Positions 42,290 to 55,315 of a stretch of DNA of 64,000 nucleotides are shown piece by piece (the stretch's first letter is position 1; the number at the start of each line of letters is the position of its first letter). A model generated the notes under the pieces. It was not told the origin of the DNA. It saw only the letters and a program-made list of their open reading frames with translations, and searched no databases. Both the position numbers and the translations under genes were made by a program. The stretch is from Doryteuthis pealeii (lineage: Eukaryota > Mollusca > Cephalopoda > Myopsida > Loliginidae), in the NCBI GenBank assembly GCA_023376005.1, contig CM042163.1, forward strand, positions 3,729,396-3,793,395. The letters run 5' to 3'.

Positions 42290-43240
42290 TCCTCCGCCCG
42301 GGAAATTCTGTCTTCTATGGCCTTCACTTTCGCTGCCTTATCTAGAGCAAGCCGTTGGCAATATTTGATAGTGAAGTCCTTAATCCTAAACTTAAGGTCA
42401 CCCCACCATCTATTCCCATAACCGCCCAACTAACGCCCGCTTAATAAGTAAAGCCAACCTCTTACGGTAGTCACGTATCTCCAGTACGGAGGTATTTAAC
42501 TTCCAGTAAGAGGCCAGTCTAGGCCTATCACTTAGGCGAAGAGTGACAGTAAGCATTTTATGGTCACTCTTCGCATACAAGTGGAACACAGGCAAGACAT
42601 GTTGACGTCGACTTTTCTAACTAACACTCTGTCCAAATAAGTTTTGACAGAGGGCGTGTTACTTGTCCATGTCCACATCTCCCTCTGGATGATCCACACG
42701 ATACTGTCGACCAAATCGAACTGGGCCATCAGATCGTGCAGGCTGCTTTCACATCCATCCGACCCTCTAGCTCCCCAACCCGACCGGTCTAATTTGGGAT
42801 CAAGGATCGCATTCCAATCCATTAAAATCAACCGTCCCGGAAACGCCATGTACGGCCCTAACTGCCGAAAAAAGGATTTCTCTCCAACGGTATTAGGTGC
42901 ATAAACCGCGATTACTCGGAATTTGCTGCTTGCTACGGCAGTATCGCCACAATCAGCCTGCCATCTGAGCCAGCATGAATAATGTCAGTCACGCCCCCAG
43001 ACTGCTTTTAACTAACAGTGACACACCTCAACTGCGCGGGTGGCCGTATGCTGAATGGATCTCGTAGGTATCTCCACCCAGCACCCGGCCATCCGCACTT
43101 GAAACAAAGTGCGCTCCTGTACTGCGGCGACATCCACACCGAGAGTCCTGAGTTCTACAGACAAGCGGCTAGCGCTTGACTTGTCCCTCAGACCTCTCGC
43201 ATTCAAGCTAGCAAGAAGAAGAGACATCTGTTACCTACTC
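42290..43240 (-). pseudogene. Tx1/L1-like LINE ORF2, endonuclease part (left arm)
   Basis: Minus-strand counterpart of 59083-60065. It shows the same endonuclease motifs (LNARGL, LILMDWNAILDPKLDRSG with one residue lost, TYLDRVLV), plus extra frameshifts. The in-frame TGA after HPRS-equivalent sequence is shared with the right arm. The RT domain is absent. Confidence 0.8.
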
Positions 43241-44900
43241 CTTAATCAGTATCCACCACTGGCAGGAAATCTCTGGGCTAAGGAAGCCGATGGCATGGCA
43301 AGACTATCTCTACCCAACTCGTTGGTAATTGTATTGGTCCTGGCGATGCCGCCGACATCCAGGGGAAACTTAATTTTAATTGCCCTGTACAAAGAACCTC
43401 CCTTTGCATTTCTGTTTCAGTTTTTCAATTTTGGGATGCAGCCTGTTGACGAGAGTCAAGCCCGGGAAGCCCCTTCGCTGCCTCAATTGTTCGCCACAGG
43501 CTTTCTGCACGACCGCTGGCTTCCCGGGCAAAAGTTGTTACCAGGGGTGCATCCCTAAAGTTTAATGGATTGTTGATGTTCTTTCCCTCCACGGAGTGTA
43601 ATTGCCAGAGTGGAGCCCACTGTCTTTTTGTTGTGGGTCCAGTATTTGTCTACCTGGTCTGGCTCCACTCTGCAAATGTTCTCCGGAAACAGGTTGCGTT
43701 TCCTACTCCGTGGAGGGCTGCTTTTTCTGCTGTTGGGCTTTTCTTCTTTCAGGTGACCTGGATGAGGATCTATTTCTCCTTCCTGTGACCTGGAAGTTGC
43801 TGGAGATTTTTGAGGTTGAGGGGGAGAGTGTTTGTGTTGTGTGTGTGTACTTTTTACAGGGCTGGATGAAGGATTGGGGGTTGGTAGTTTTTGGCTTTTC
43901 TGTGTGTGAGTGTGTAGTGGTTTCTACCACTGTGTTTGTGTTTGGTCCGAGGTCTGGGATTTTTTCTTTTTTCTACTGGTCATATTTTTCGACCAGTTCT
44001 CTCCTCTCTTTCAATTCTGCGCTTCACCACAGCCATGCCGGCCTCCAACAAGTCCATTGAGATGGCCACTTAAGCCGGTTTGCTGGGGGGTGCTTTTTGG
44101 GGTGTGGCCTTGGAGAAGGCCTCGGTGTTGCATTGGGAGAAGGCTTTTTATGGCGGGAGAGTCAGAAGTGGCTGAGGTATGGTTTTTTACTTTTTTTGTT
44201 ACCTCGGACCCACCTTCTCCCGCCTCTGGATTGTTACATTCCACTGGAGTTGTTTCTGTTGCTGCATTCGTTGCTGCTGTGGGTGTCTTTTGGGGGCAGT
44301 TTCCGGAAGTGTGCCCATGTTGGCCACAGGACCAGCAGTGCGGCCTACGGCCTCCACCACCACCGTTATCTGTTGAGTATTGTACAGATATGTATCAGGG
44401 ATGTCATAAAGGGCCTCCTTCTTTAGGTTGACCATGAAGGTGAACTCTCCGACTCTTACCCCTTTTTCGAGGGTGGTATTCATGGCTACAACGTCCCGTA
44501 GTTACTAAGTATGCCATGAGGCACTCGTCTGATATTGCTGCGGGGACATTGAACTAAGAGACTCTGGTTCTTCTCTTTCCCTGATACTCAGGTTGAAGTT
44601 TGGTGCCATTGTGGTGGAGGGCCCTGGTTGACAGCCTGACTGCTTCTGTTTTGCTGGGAGGAGGACATCCCAAGTGCCAAAACTCCGTCTGCTGATGTGT
44701 TCAGCGGGAATTTGGTAGGCTCTTAGGATGTCCAAAACCTTGTCCCTCTTGAGGCCGACCAGTCTTCTTGAGGCCGCCTCTGTGGATATGTAGGACAGGA
44801 TCCGAGGCTCAAGATGTTCAGCTACCTGGGAAGTGTTTTAATTTTTGTCCCTTCCACCAGGTTTTTGTAAGTTTTTTCCCAATTGTCTTTGTGGAGCTGA
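43240..44900 (-). pseudogene. Tx1/L1-like LINE ORF1 (left arm)
   Basis: Minus-strand ORF1. From the hinge outward: N-terminal part with WEKTYKNLVEGTKIKTLP and DILRAYQIPAEHISRRSFG, then KKEALYDIPDTYLYNTQQ, a zinc-knuckle region and a basic/proline-rich tail. Several frameshifts split it into ORFs at 44505-44735, 44199-44483, 44011-44244 and 43703-43930. ORF1 of this clade is an RNA-binding protein that packages LINE RNA. Confidence 0.8.
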
Positions 44901-45244
44901 GGATCCTGTCCTACATATCCACAGAGGCAGCTCAGAAGACTGGTCGGCCTCAAGAGGGACAAGGTTTTTGGACATCCTAAGAGCCTACCAAATTCCCGCT
45001 GAAGCACATCAGCAGAACCGGAGTTTTGGCACTTGGGAATGTCTCCTCCCCAGCAAAACAGAAGCATCAGGCTGGTCAACCAGGGCCCTCCACCACAATG
45101 GGCACCAAACTTCAACCTGAGTATCAGGGAAAGGAAGAACCAGAAGGTCTCTATGTTCAATGTCCCGCAAGGCAATATCAGACGAGTGCCTCATGGCAAT
45201 ACTTAGTAACTACGGGAACGTTGTAGCCATGAATACAACCTCGA
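44900..45244 (+). pseudogene. LINE ORF1 N-terminal fragment (right of the hinge)
   Basis: Reads on the + strand LHIHRGSSED, FLDILRAYQIPAE and SFGTW.CLLPSK in shifting frames, the reverse copy of 44480-44900. It stops at 'aacctcga' immediately before the N at 45245. The rest of the same ORF1 resumes at 57817 with 'ccaccctcga'. Confidence 0.8.
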
Positions 45245-45245
45245 N
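45245..45245. other. Ambiguous base N at a sequence junction
   Basis: The only N in the window. It separates LINE ORF1 sequence from the TCTA array and probably marks a contig join or gap closure. Confidence 0.9.
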
Positions 45246-45710
45246 TAAATGAATTGTTCATAATCTAATCTATCCTACTATCTAATCTATCTATCTATCA
45301 CTGAAATCTATCGCTATCTATCTATCGAATCTATTCTATCTTATCTATCTATCAACTGAAATCTATCTATCTATCTATCTATCAACTGAAATCTATGCTA
45401 TCTATCTATCTATCTATCTATTTACAACTTGAAATCTATCTATCTATCTATCTATGTAGTCTATCAACTAAATCTATCTATCTATCTATCTATATGATCT
45501 ATCACTGAAATCTATCATCTATCTATTCTATGTATCTATCAACTGAAGATCTATCTATCTATCTATCTATCTATGCTATCTAGTATCTATCAACTGAAAT
45601 CTATCTATCTATCTTATCTATGATCTATCAACTGAAATCTATCTATCTATCTATCTATGTATCTATCACTGAATCTATCTATCTATCTATCTATGTATCT
45701 ATCAACTGAA

Positions 45711-45741
<31 letters not shown>

Positions 45742-45840
45742 AACTGAAATCTATCTAATCTATTCTATCTATCTATCTATCTATCTATCAACTGAAATCT
45801 ATCTATCTATCTATCTATATCAACTGTATAAATCTATCTA

Positions 45841-45871
<31 letters not shown>

Positions 45872-46138
45872 AACTGAAATCTATTCTATCTATCTATCTA
45901 TGTATCTATCAACTGAAATCTATCTATCTATCTATCTACTGTATCTATCAACTGAAATCTATCTATCTATCTATCTATGCTATCTATCACTGAAATCTAT
46001 CTATCTTTATCTATCTATCAACGAATATCTATCTATCTATCTATCTTGTATCTATCACTGAAATCTATCTATCTATCTATCTATGTATCTATCAACATAA
46101 ATCTATCTACTATCTATCTATTGTATCTATCAACTGAA

Positions 46139-46176
<38 letters not shown>

Positions 46177-46326
46177 ATCTTATTATGTATCTATCAACTG
46201 AAATCTATCTATCTATCTTATCTATCTATCAAACTGAAATCTATCTATCTATCTTATCTATCTATCTATAACTGAAATCTATCTAATCTATCTATCTATC
46301 TAGTCTATATCTATCTATCAACTGAA

Positions 46327-46373
<47 letters not shown>

Positions 46374-46864
46374 AACTAAATCTATCTATCTATTATTCTA
46401 TCTATCAACTGAAATCTCTATCTAATCTATCTACTTCTATCTATCAACTGAAATCTATCTATCTATCTATCTATGTATCTATCAACTGAAATCTATCTAT
46501 CTATCTATCTATGTATCTATTCAACTGATCTACTATCTATCTATCTATCTAATCTATCTATCAACTGAAATCTTCTATCTATCTATCTATCTATCTATGT
46601 CTATCAATGAAATCTATCTATTCTAATCTATGTATCTATCAACTGAAATCTATCTATCTATCTATCTATCTATCTATTCAACTTGAATCTATCTATCTAT
46701 CTATCTATCTATCTACTATCAACTGAAATCTATCTATACTATCTATCTATCTATCATCTATCAACTGTATATATCTATCTATCTATCACTGAATCTATCT
46801 ATCTATCTATCAACTGCAAATCTATCTATCTATACTATCTATGAATTATCTACTATCAACTGAA

Positions 46865-46895
<31 letters not shown>

Positions 46896-47141
46896 AACTG
46901 TAATCTATCTAATCTATCTATCTATCAACTGAAATCTATTCTATCTATCTATCTATCTATCTATGTCAACTGAATCTATCTATCTATCTATCTGTTCTAT
47001 CTACTATCACTATCAACTGAAATCTATCTATTCTATCTATCTATCTATCAACTTGAAATCTATCTATCTAATCTATCTATACTAACTGAAATCTATCTAA
47101 TCTATCTATCTATCTATCATATCTATCTATCAACTGAAATC

Positions 47142-47172
<31 letters not shown>

Positions 47173-47225
47173 AAGAAATCTATATCTATCTACTATCTAT
47201 CAACTGAAATCATCTATCTTATCTA
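45246..47225. repeat. (TCTA)n array with CAACTGAAA spacer
   Basis: TCTA runs of variable length interrupted by 'atcaactgaaatc', roughly 35-50 bp per unit, with many indels. Confidence 0.93.
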
Positions 47226-47800
47226 TCTATCTATCTATCTAACCTAGTCTTGTTCAGTATCTATCTATCTATCTATCCATCTATCCCAGTCTTTTCAATA
47301 TCGATCTATCTATCTATCCCAGGTGTTCATATATTATCTATCTATCCATCAATCCCCAGTCTATCAAATCTATCTATCTATCTATCCCAGTGTGTTCAAT
47401 ATATCCATCCATCTATCTTCTATCTATCCATCTATCTATCACAGTCTGGGTCTATCTATCTATCTATCTGACTATCTACATCTTGTCTATCTATCTATCT
47501 TCTACAAGTCTTTCTCTATCTATCTATCTATCTATCAACCAAGTCTGTTTCTCTATCTATCTACTATCTATCTAACCAAGTCTGTTCTCTATCTTACTAT
47601 CTACTATCTAACAGCGCTATCTATCATATCTAACAAGTCTGTATCTCTATCTATCTATCTATCTATCTAACCAAGTCTGTTCTCTACTCTATCGTATCTA
47701 TCTATCTAACCAAGTCTGTTATCTATCTATCTATCTATCTATCTAACCAAGTCTATCTCTATCTATCTACTCTATCTATCTAATCTAACCAAGTCTTTCG

Positions 47801-47838
<38 letters not shown>

Positions 47839-48622
47839 AACCAAAGTCTGCTTCAGTATCTATCTATCTATCTTCTATCTATCTATCTATCTATCTATCT
47901 AACCAAGTCTGACCTCAGTATCTAGTCTATCTATCATCTATCTATCTATCTATCTAACCAAGTCTGTTCAGTATCTATCTATCTATCTATCTTATCTATT
48001 CTAACCAAGTCTGTTCAGTATCTATCTATCTATCTATCTATCTATCTAATACAAGTCTGTTCATCTATCTATCTCTATCTATCTATCTAACCAAGTCTGT
48101 TCATCGTATCTATCTATCTATCTATCTAACCAAGTCTTTCTCTATCTATCTATTCTATCACTAACCAAGTCTGTCATATCTATTAATCTATCTATCTATC
48201 TATCTATCTAACAAGTCTGTTCAGTATATATCTATCTATCTATCTATCTATCTATCTAACCAAGTCTGTTCAGTATCTATCTATCTATCTATCTATCTAT
48301 CTTAACCAAGTCTGTTCAGTACTATCTATCTATCTATCTATCTATCTAACCAAGTCTGTCAGTATCTATCTATCTACGTATCTATCTATCTATCTAACCA
48401 AGTCTGTTCAGTTTCTATCTATCTATTATCTATCTACTATCTAACCAAGTCTGTTCAGTATCTATCTAATCACTATCTATCTATTCTATCTATCTATCTA
48501 TCTAACCAAGTCTGTCAGTATCTATCTATCTATCTATCATATCTATCTATCTATCCTAAACCAAGTTCTGTTCAAGTATCTATCTATCTATCTATACTAT
48601 CTATCAACAAGTCTTGATTCAG

Positions 48623-48664
<42 letters not shown>

Positions 48665-48719
48665 AACAAGTCTGTTCAGTATCTATCTATCACTATCTAT
48701 CTATCTATCAATCTATCTA

Positions 48720-48814
<95 letters not shown>

Positions 48815-48889
48815 AAGTCTTTCAGTATCTATTCTATCTATCTATCTATCTAAATCTATCTATCTATCTATCTATCCAATCTGTTTCAG

Positions 48890-48926
<37 letters not shown>

Positions 48927-49089
48927 AACCAATCTATCAGTATCTATCTATCTATCTATCTTCTATCTATCTATCAGTATCTATCTAATCCTAATCTAGT
49001 TTTCAGTATCTATCTATCTATCTATCTAACAAGTTTTTCATATCTATCTATCTATCTATCTATCTATCAACCATATCTTTCAGTATCTA

Positions 49090-49122
<33 letters not shown>

Positions 49123-49139
49123 ATCTAACAAGTCTGTCA

Positions 49140-49172
<33 letters not shown>

Positions 49173-49225
49173 ACCAATCTGATCTATCTTATCTATCTAT
49201 CTATCTATCTAACCAAATCTGTTCA

Positions 49226-49256
<31 letters not shown>

Positions 49257-49454
49257 ACCAATCTGTTCAGCTATCTATCATCTATCTATCTATCTATCTA
49301 TCTATCTAACTCAATCTTTAGTATCTATATATCTATCTATCTATCTATCTATCTACAATCTGTAATCTATCTATCTATCTATCTATCTTTCTATCCATCT
49401 GTTCAATATCTATCTATCTATCTATCGTATCTATCTAACCTAGTCTGTATCTAG

Positions 49455-49488
<34 letters not shown>

Positions 49489-49809
49489 ACCAAGTCTGTC
49501 TATCATCTATCTATCATCTATCTATCTAATCTATCTATCTATCTAACAATCTATCCATATCTATCTATCTATCTATCTATCTATCTAACAGTCTATCTCA
49601 GTAATCTATCTATCTATCTATCTATCTATTCAACCAAGTCTATTCATATCTATCTAATCTATCTATCTATCTATCTATCATCTATCTAACCAATCTGTTT
49701 CACTATCTATCTATCTATCTATCAACTGAAATCTATCTATCTATCTATCTATCATCTATCAATATCTATCTATCTATCTATCTATCTATTAACCTATCTT
49801 CAATATCTA

Positions 49810-49840
<31 letters not shown>

Positions 49841-50152
49841 TATCTATCTATCTATCTTCATCTACATCTATCTACATCTATCAGTATCTAATCTATCTAT
49901 CTATCTATTATCTAACAAGTCTAGTTCATATCTATCTATCTATCTATCTATCTATCTAACCAATCTGTTCTATCTACTCTATTCTATCTATCTAACAAGT
50001 CTTCTATCAGTATCTATCTATCTATCTATCTATCTAATCCTATCTCTTCATATCTATCTATCTTATCTATCTAATCTAATCTATCTATCATCTTCTATCT
50101 ATCTATCTTTATCTAAAGTCTGTTCATATCTACTATCTATTCTATAACTGAA

Positions 50153-50185
<33 letters not shown>

Positions 50186-50520
50186 CCAAGTCATCTTCAG
50201 TATCTATCTATCACTATCTATCTATCTATCTATCTATATCTACTCTATCTCAACTATCAAGTCTGTTCATATCTATCTATCTAGTTCTATCTATCTATCT
50301 ATCTATCTATCTATCCAAGTCTATTCAGTATCTATCTAAAATCTTTATCATCTACTATCTATCTATCTATCTAAACCAAGTCTGTTCAGTATCTTATCTA
50401 TCTATCTATCTATCTATCTATCATAACCAAGTCTGTTCAGTATCTATCTATCTATCTATCTATCTAACAAGTTGTTCAAGTATCTATCTATCTATCTATC
50501 TATCTAACCAAGTCTGTCTA

Positions 50521-50558
<38 letters not shown>

Positions 50559-50669
50559 AACCAAGCTCTATTCATATCTATCTATCTATCATCTATCTAT
50601 CTATCTATCTATCTAACCAAGTCTTTTCACTATCATCTATCATCTATTATCGTAACCAAGTCTGTTCAG

Positions 50670-50703
<34 letters not shown>

Positions 50704-51031
50704 ACCAAGTCTGTTCAGTATCTATCTATCTATCTATCTATCTTATCTATCTATCTATCTAACCAAGTCTGTTCAGTATCTATTATCTATACTATCTATC
50801 TATCTATCTATCTAACCAAGTCTGTTCAGTATCTATCTATCTATCTATCTATCTAACCAAGTTCTTCAGTATCTATATCTATTATCTATCTATCTAACAA
50901 GCTTTCATCTATCTATCTATCTATCTATTAACCAAGTCTGTTCAGTATCTTATCTATCTATCTATCTATCTATCTAACCAAGTCTGTTCATATCTATCTA
51001 TCTATCTATCTATCTAACCAAGTCTGTTCAG

Positions 51032-51063
<32 letters not shown>

Positions 51064-52455
51064 ATAACCAAGTCTTGGTTCATATCTATCTATCTATCTA
51101 TCTAACCAAGTCTGTTCGTTCTATCTATCTATCTATCTATCTAACCAGTCTGTTCAGTATCTATCTATCTATCTATTATCTATCTACCAAGTCTGTCAGT
51201 ATCATCTATCTATCTATCTATCTATCTATCTAACCAGTCTGTTCAGTATCTATCTATCATTTATCTAATCTAACCTATCTGTTCATATCTATCTATCTAT
51301 CTAACCAAGTCTGATTCATTATCTATCTTCTATCTATTAACCAAGTCTGTCTCATAATCTATCTATCTATCTATCTTCTATCTAACCAAGTTGTTCAATC
51401 TATCTAATCTATCTATCTAACCAAGTCTGTTCAGTATCTATCTATCTATCTATCTATCTATACTAACCAAGTCTGTTCTAGTATCTATCTATCTATCTAT
51501 CTATCTATCTAACCAAGTCTGTTCAGTATCTATCTATCTATCTATCTATCTAACCAGTCTTCAGTATCTATCTATCTATCTATCTATCTATCTTATCTAA
51601 CCAAGTCTGTTTCAGTATCTATCTATCCTATCTATCTATCTATCTAACCAAGTCTGTTCAGTATCTATCTATCTATCATTATCTAACCAAGTCTGTCTAT
51701 CATCTATCTACTACTATCTATCTATCTAACCAAGTCTGTTCAGTATCTATATCTATCTATCTATCTATCTACAGTCTTTTCTATCTATCTATCTCTATCT
51801 AACCAAGTCGATTTCATATCTATCTATCTATCTATCTATCTAACCAAGTCTGTTCAGTATCTATCTATCTATCTATCTATCTATCTAACAAGTCTGTCAG
51901 TATCTCTATCTATCATCTATCTATTATCTATCTATCTACAGTCTGTTCAGTATCTATCTAACTACTACAGTCTGTTCAGTATCTTCATCTATCCTATCTA
52001 TCTATCTAACCAAGTCTGTTCAGTATCTATCTATTATCTATCTACTATCTAACCAAGTCTGTTCATTATCTATCTATCTATCTATCTATCATCTAATCTA
52101 ACAAGTCTGGTTATCTATCTATATAATCTATCTATCTATCTATCTAACCAAGTCTGTTCAGTATCTATCTATCTATCTATTCTATCTATCTAACCAAGTT
52201 TGTTTCAGTATCTATCTCTAATTCTATTCTATCTATCTATCTATCTATCAACCAAGTCTGTTCAGTATCTATCTATCTATCTATCTATCTTATCTATCTA
52301 ACCAAGTCTGTTCAATATCTATCTATCTATCTATCTATCTATCTAACCAAGTCTGTTCAGTATCTATCTATCTATCTATCTATCTTATCTAACCAAGTCT
52401 GTTCAGTATCTATCTATCTATCTATCTATCATATATCTAACCAAAGTCTGTCAGT

Positions 52456-52495
<40 letters not shown>

Positions 52496-52510
52496 ACCAA
52501 GTCTGTTCAG

Positions 52511-52552
<42 letters not shown>

Positions 52553-52577
52553 ACCAAGTCTCGTATCATACTATCTG

Positions 52578-52610
<33 letters not shown>

Positions 52611-52879
52611 ACCCAAGGTTCTAGTTCATATCTTATCTATCTATCTATCTATCTCAATCATATCTATCTATCATTCTAACCAGTCTGTTCCAGTATCTAT
52701 CTATCATCTACTATCTATCTAACCAAGTCTGTTCAGTATTATCTATCTATCTATCTATCTATCTATTCCCAGGCTGTTCATATCTATTCTATCTATCTAT
52801 CTATCTTCATATCTCATCTATCATATCTATCTTATCTAACCAAGTCTTTCAGTATCTATCTATCTATCCATCTGTTCAA

Positions 52880-52918
<39 letters not shown>

Positions 52919-53021
52919 ACCAAGTCTGTTCTAGATTATCTATCTATCTATCTATCTATCTAACCAAGTCTGTTTCATGTATCTATCTATCTATCTATCT
53001 ATCTAACCAAGTCTGTCTCAG

Positions 53022-53056
<35 letters not shown>

Positions 53057-53600
53057 ACCAATCTGTTCAGTATCTATCTATCTATCTATCTATCTATCTG
53101 GATCTATTGATCTATTCTATCCAAGTCTGTTCATATATCTATCTATCTATCTACTATCTATCTATCTATCATCTAACCAAGTCTGTTCAGTATCTATCTA
53201 TCTATCTATCTATCTAACCAAGTTCGTTCAGTATCTATCTATCTATCTATCTATCTAACCAAGTCTGTTCAGTAATCTATCTATCTATCTATCTATCTAT
53301 TATCTATCTATCTACCAAGTCTGTTCATCAATCTACCATCTATATCTATCTATCTATCTAACCCAAGCTCTAGACTACATTACTATCTAACCACTTTCAG
53401 TATCTTATCTTATCTGATTTCTATACCTATCTATCTATCTATATCTATCTATCTATCACCTAGTCTGTTCAAATCATTATCGTATCTACGTCTATCTAAC
53501 CATGTCTGTTCGTATTATCTATCTATCTATCTATCTATCCTTAGTCTATTCAATACTATCTATCTATCTTATCTTATCTATTCCCGTCTATTCAATATCT
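47226..53600. repeat. (TCTA)n array with AACCAAGTCTGTTCAGTA spacer
   Basis: Same tetranucleotide but another spacer. The transition (47230-47420) uses 'cccagtctgttcaat' variants. There are over 100 units. Serine/tyrosine/leucine ORFs are spurious. Confidence 0.93.
48723..48812. repeat. Pure run of 90 A
   Basis: An uninterrupted homopolymer inside the TCTA array, unlike anything else in the array. Likely a base-calling or assembly artefact. Confidence 0.9.
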
Positions 53601-53607
53601 ACTATTC

Positions 53608-53930
53608 TTGTGCCAGTTCCATCAGCTTATTCTCAATTTTGCCTATTTTCAGTGTCCAAGTGCAACCATTATAGCAGCACAGATGCAGACTACGCTGATG
53701 ACCTTGCACTTCTGCAGAAGTACACCAGCACAAGTCGAGTTACTACTGCATAGCTTGGAGATGGCAGCAAGAATACGGCCTCTGTGTTAACTCCGATAAA
53801 TCTCTTGTTCATGTGTTAAAAAAAAAAGGAGAATCTCCACACTCTAAAGCCAGTAGAACAATTCAGCATACCTAGGTACAATATCTCATCACAGAAAGCA
53901 ATGTTAACATTCCTCAGATAATGATGATAT
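53608..53930 (+). mobile_element. Non-LTR reverse transcriptase fragment with YADD motif
   Basis: Reads DADYADDLALLQKYT, the RT catalytic motif with its two aspartates, preceded by sequence like the strand before it. In other frames it continues with 'LHSLEMAARI' and, near 53868, 'YLG'-type residues before 'ISHHRK'. Same arrangement as the family whose C-terminal part is at 14094-14480. Frames are broken and no other RT blocks are present. Confidence 0.65.
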
Positions 53931-54419
53931 ATATTTACCCAACCCTCCGCACGGCAGGATATGACACAAGGTTCAATTTCTAAGCATAGTTTAACAGATT
54001 TGAATTCAGAGTTTTCCTTCTCAGACCGTTCCTAACCAAGTTAAAGAAGCTCAGTCTGACCTATGTATTTACATATAGCTGGAGGAGAATAGATAGAGCA
54101 TACCTTTCCAAGGATATTAGCTAATGAATGATTATCACTGGAAACTGCGGTCAGACAATCATTTCCACAGTGATTAACCATATTACACCATGATGATGTT
54201 ATAACTAGCAGGACCTGGTGGATATACCACAGTATGAATAACTTAATTATTACCATGTTTGATATGTTTACTTAAATCTATTTGATACAATATTCCAATA
54301 CTAGCAGACTGTGGGATAACCCCACAGGTTATGATAATTTATTATACAATGCTTGATATGTTTACTTAAATTATTGCTAATACTTCAATTACTAGCAGGA
54401 CCTGTGGATATACTACAAT
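53931..54419. repeat. Dispersed repeat pieces
   Basis: 53990-54160 is a diverged relative of 12770-12920. 54200-54410 has three copies of 'actagcaggacctg.ggatata', also seen at 55410 and, inverted, at about 32270. Confidence 0.5.
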
Positions 54420-55175
54420 CAGACCTGGGACACAGTGCAAACAATGGATCACTGACGGGCAACTGAAGCTGGCTGTGGACAAATGCACCACCATGCATTC
54501 TTGGAGGAAAAATCCATCATACATATACTCCCTCCAAACACTAATATCAAGGAATCTTCTTGCGAACGTGATCCTGGGTATTACTCCCAAGCAATGGATT
54601 TTACGTTGCGACAAAACACATCTCCAAAATTGCCTAAAAGGCGAGGGCGTCCTGGCGTCACTCAGCAAGACCTTTGGTCAGCGCTACGGCCTATCTATTT
54701 GAAGCTGTACAAAGCTATTGTTACGGCCAGCATTGGAGTTGCATCCCCCAAAAACCAGTCTGGAACCCCTACCTTTCTCAGAATATTAACCTCTAAAACT
54801 GTACAGAGACGTGCAACAGGCGATACCCTCCACAGGGAATCTGCCATACTCTGAACGTTCTCGCAGCCCTGGGAATGGATTCATGAAACTTCGGCTCTGG
54901 CAACTGACCTGGTAAATGTCAAAGGTTCATTAATCATCTGAACAACAGCAACCATGAGCACCTTTTGAATCTCCATCTCTCCAATACACGTTGGGCATGC
55001 TACAAAGTCAGAAAACAGCACTGTTCACGTGACTTTCGGAACATTTTTTCACGCTCAGAATTGCGGAGACATGGAAAAACATGCCTGCACTGTGTAGCTG
55101 CCGGAGCACTGAATTGCTTTCAAAGCCTCCATGCTTCCCTGTAGTCCGGCAACATATACCCTGATGCCACTCTCC
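54420..55175 (+). pseudogene. CR1/Jockey-like LINE, C-terminal part of reverse transcriptase
   Basis: In changing frames: WQLKLAVDKC-like residues (GQLKLAVDKCTTMH), 'NPSYIY', 'LGITPKQWILRCDK', 'SKTFGQRYG', 'LKLYKAIV', 'VQRRAT', then 'LATDLVNVKG' and a terminal 'GDMEKHACTV'/'SFKASM' region. The order matches the thumb and C-terminal region of CR1/Jockey-clade RTs ('W...L..DKC..MH', 'LGI', 'LYKA.VRP.LEYG', 'ERVQRRAT', 'RG....RDF', 'W..LP..VV.A.S...FK'). The catalytic YADD is upstream and missing. Dead, indel-ridden. Confidence 0.7.
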
Positions 55176-55194
55176 ACATAACATGCACACACGA

Positions 55195-55315
55195 TACATG
55201 CATATTACTGTACTGTGAACTGTCATGTTCCTGACACTACATTACTCTGTGTACCTGACATGAGACTTGGATGAGTTGTGGTGCAGCCCTGAGCACTGTA
55301 CACAATAAATTACAT
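55195..55315 (+). repeat. Single diverged unit of the 110-bp satellite
   Basis: 'catgttcctgacacta', 'gagttgtggtgca' and 'tgagcactgtacacaataaa' match the inverted satellite unit of 9205-11118, in single copy and directly after the LINE C-terminus. Confidence 0.75.

Larger units (their letters stand above)
38350..44900. repeat. Left arm of giant palindrome 2
   Basis: Reverse complement of 44900-45244 plus 57817-64000. Coordinates pair at sums of about 102293 near the LINE and 102373 near 38905, so the arms differ little in length. The true outer limit is beyond the window. LINE frames are more broken here than in the right arm. Confidence 0.92.

Noticed and set aside
45246..53600. CRISPR-like alternation of a fixed phrase and variable stretches
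   Set aside because: The variable part is only TCTA repeats of different lengths.
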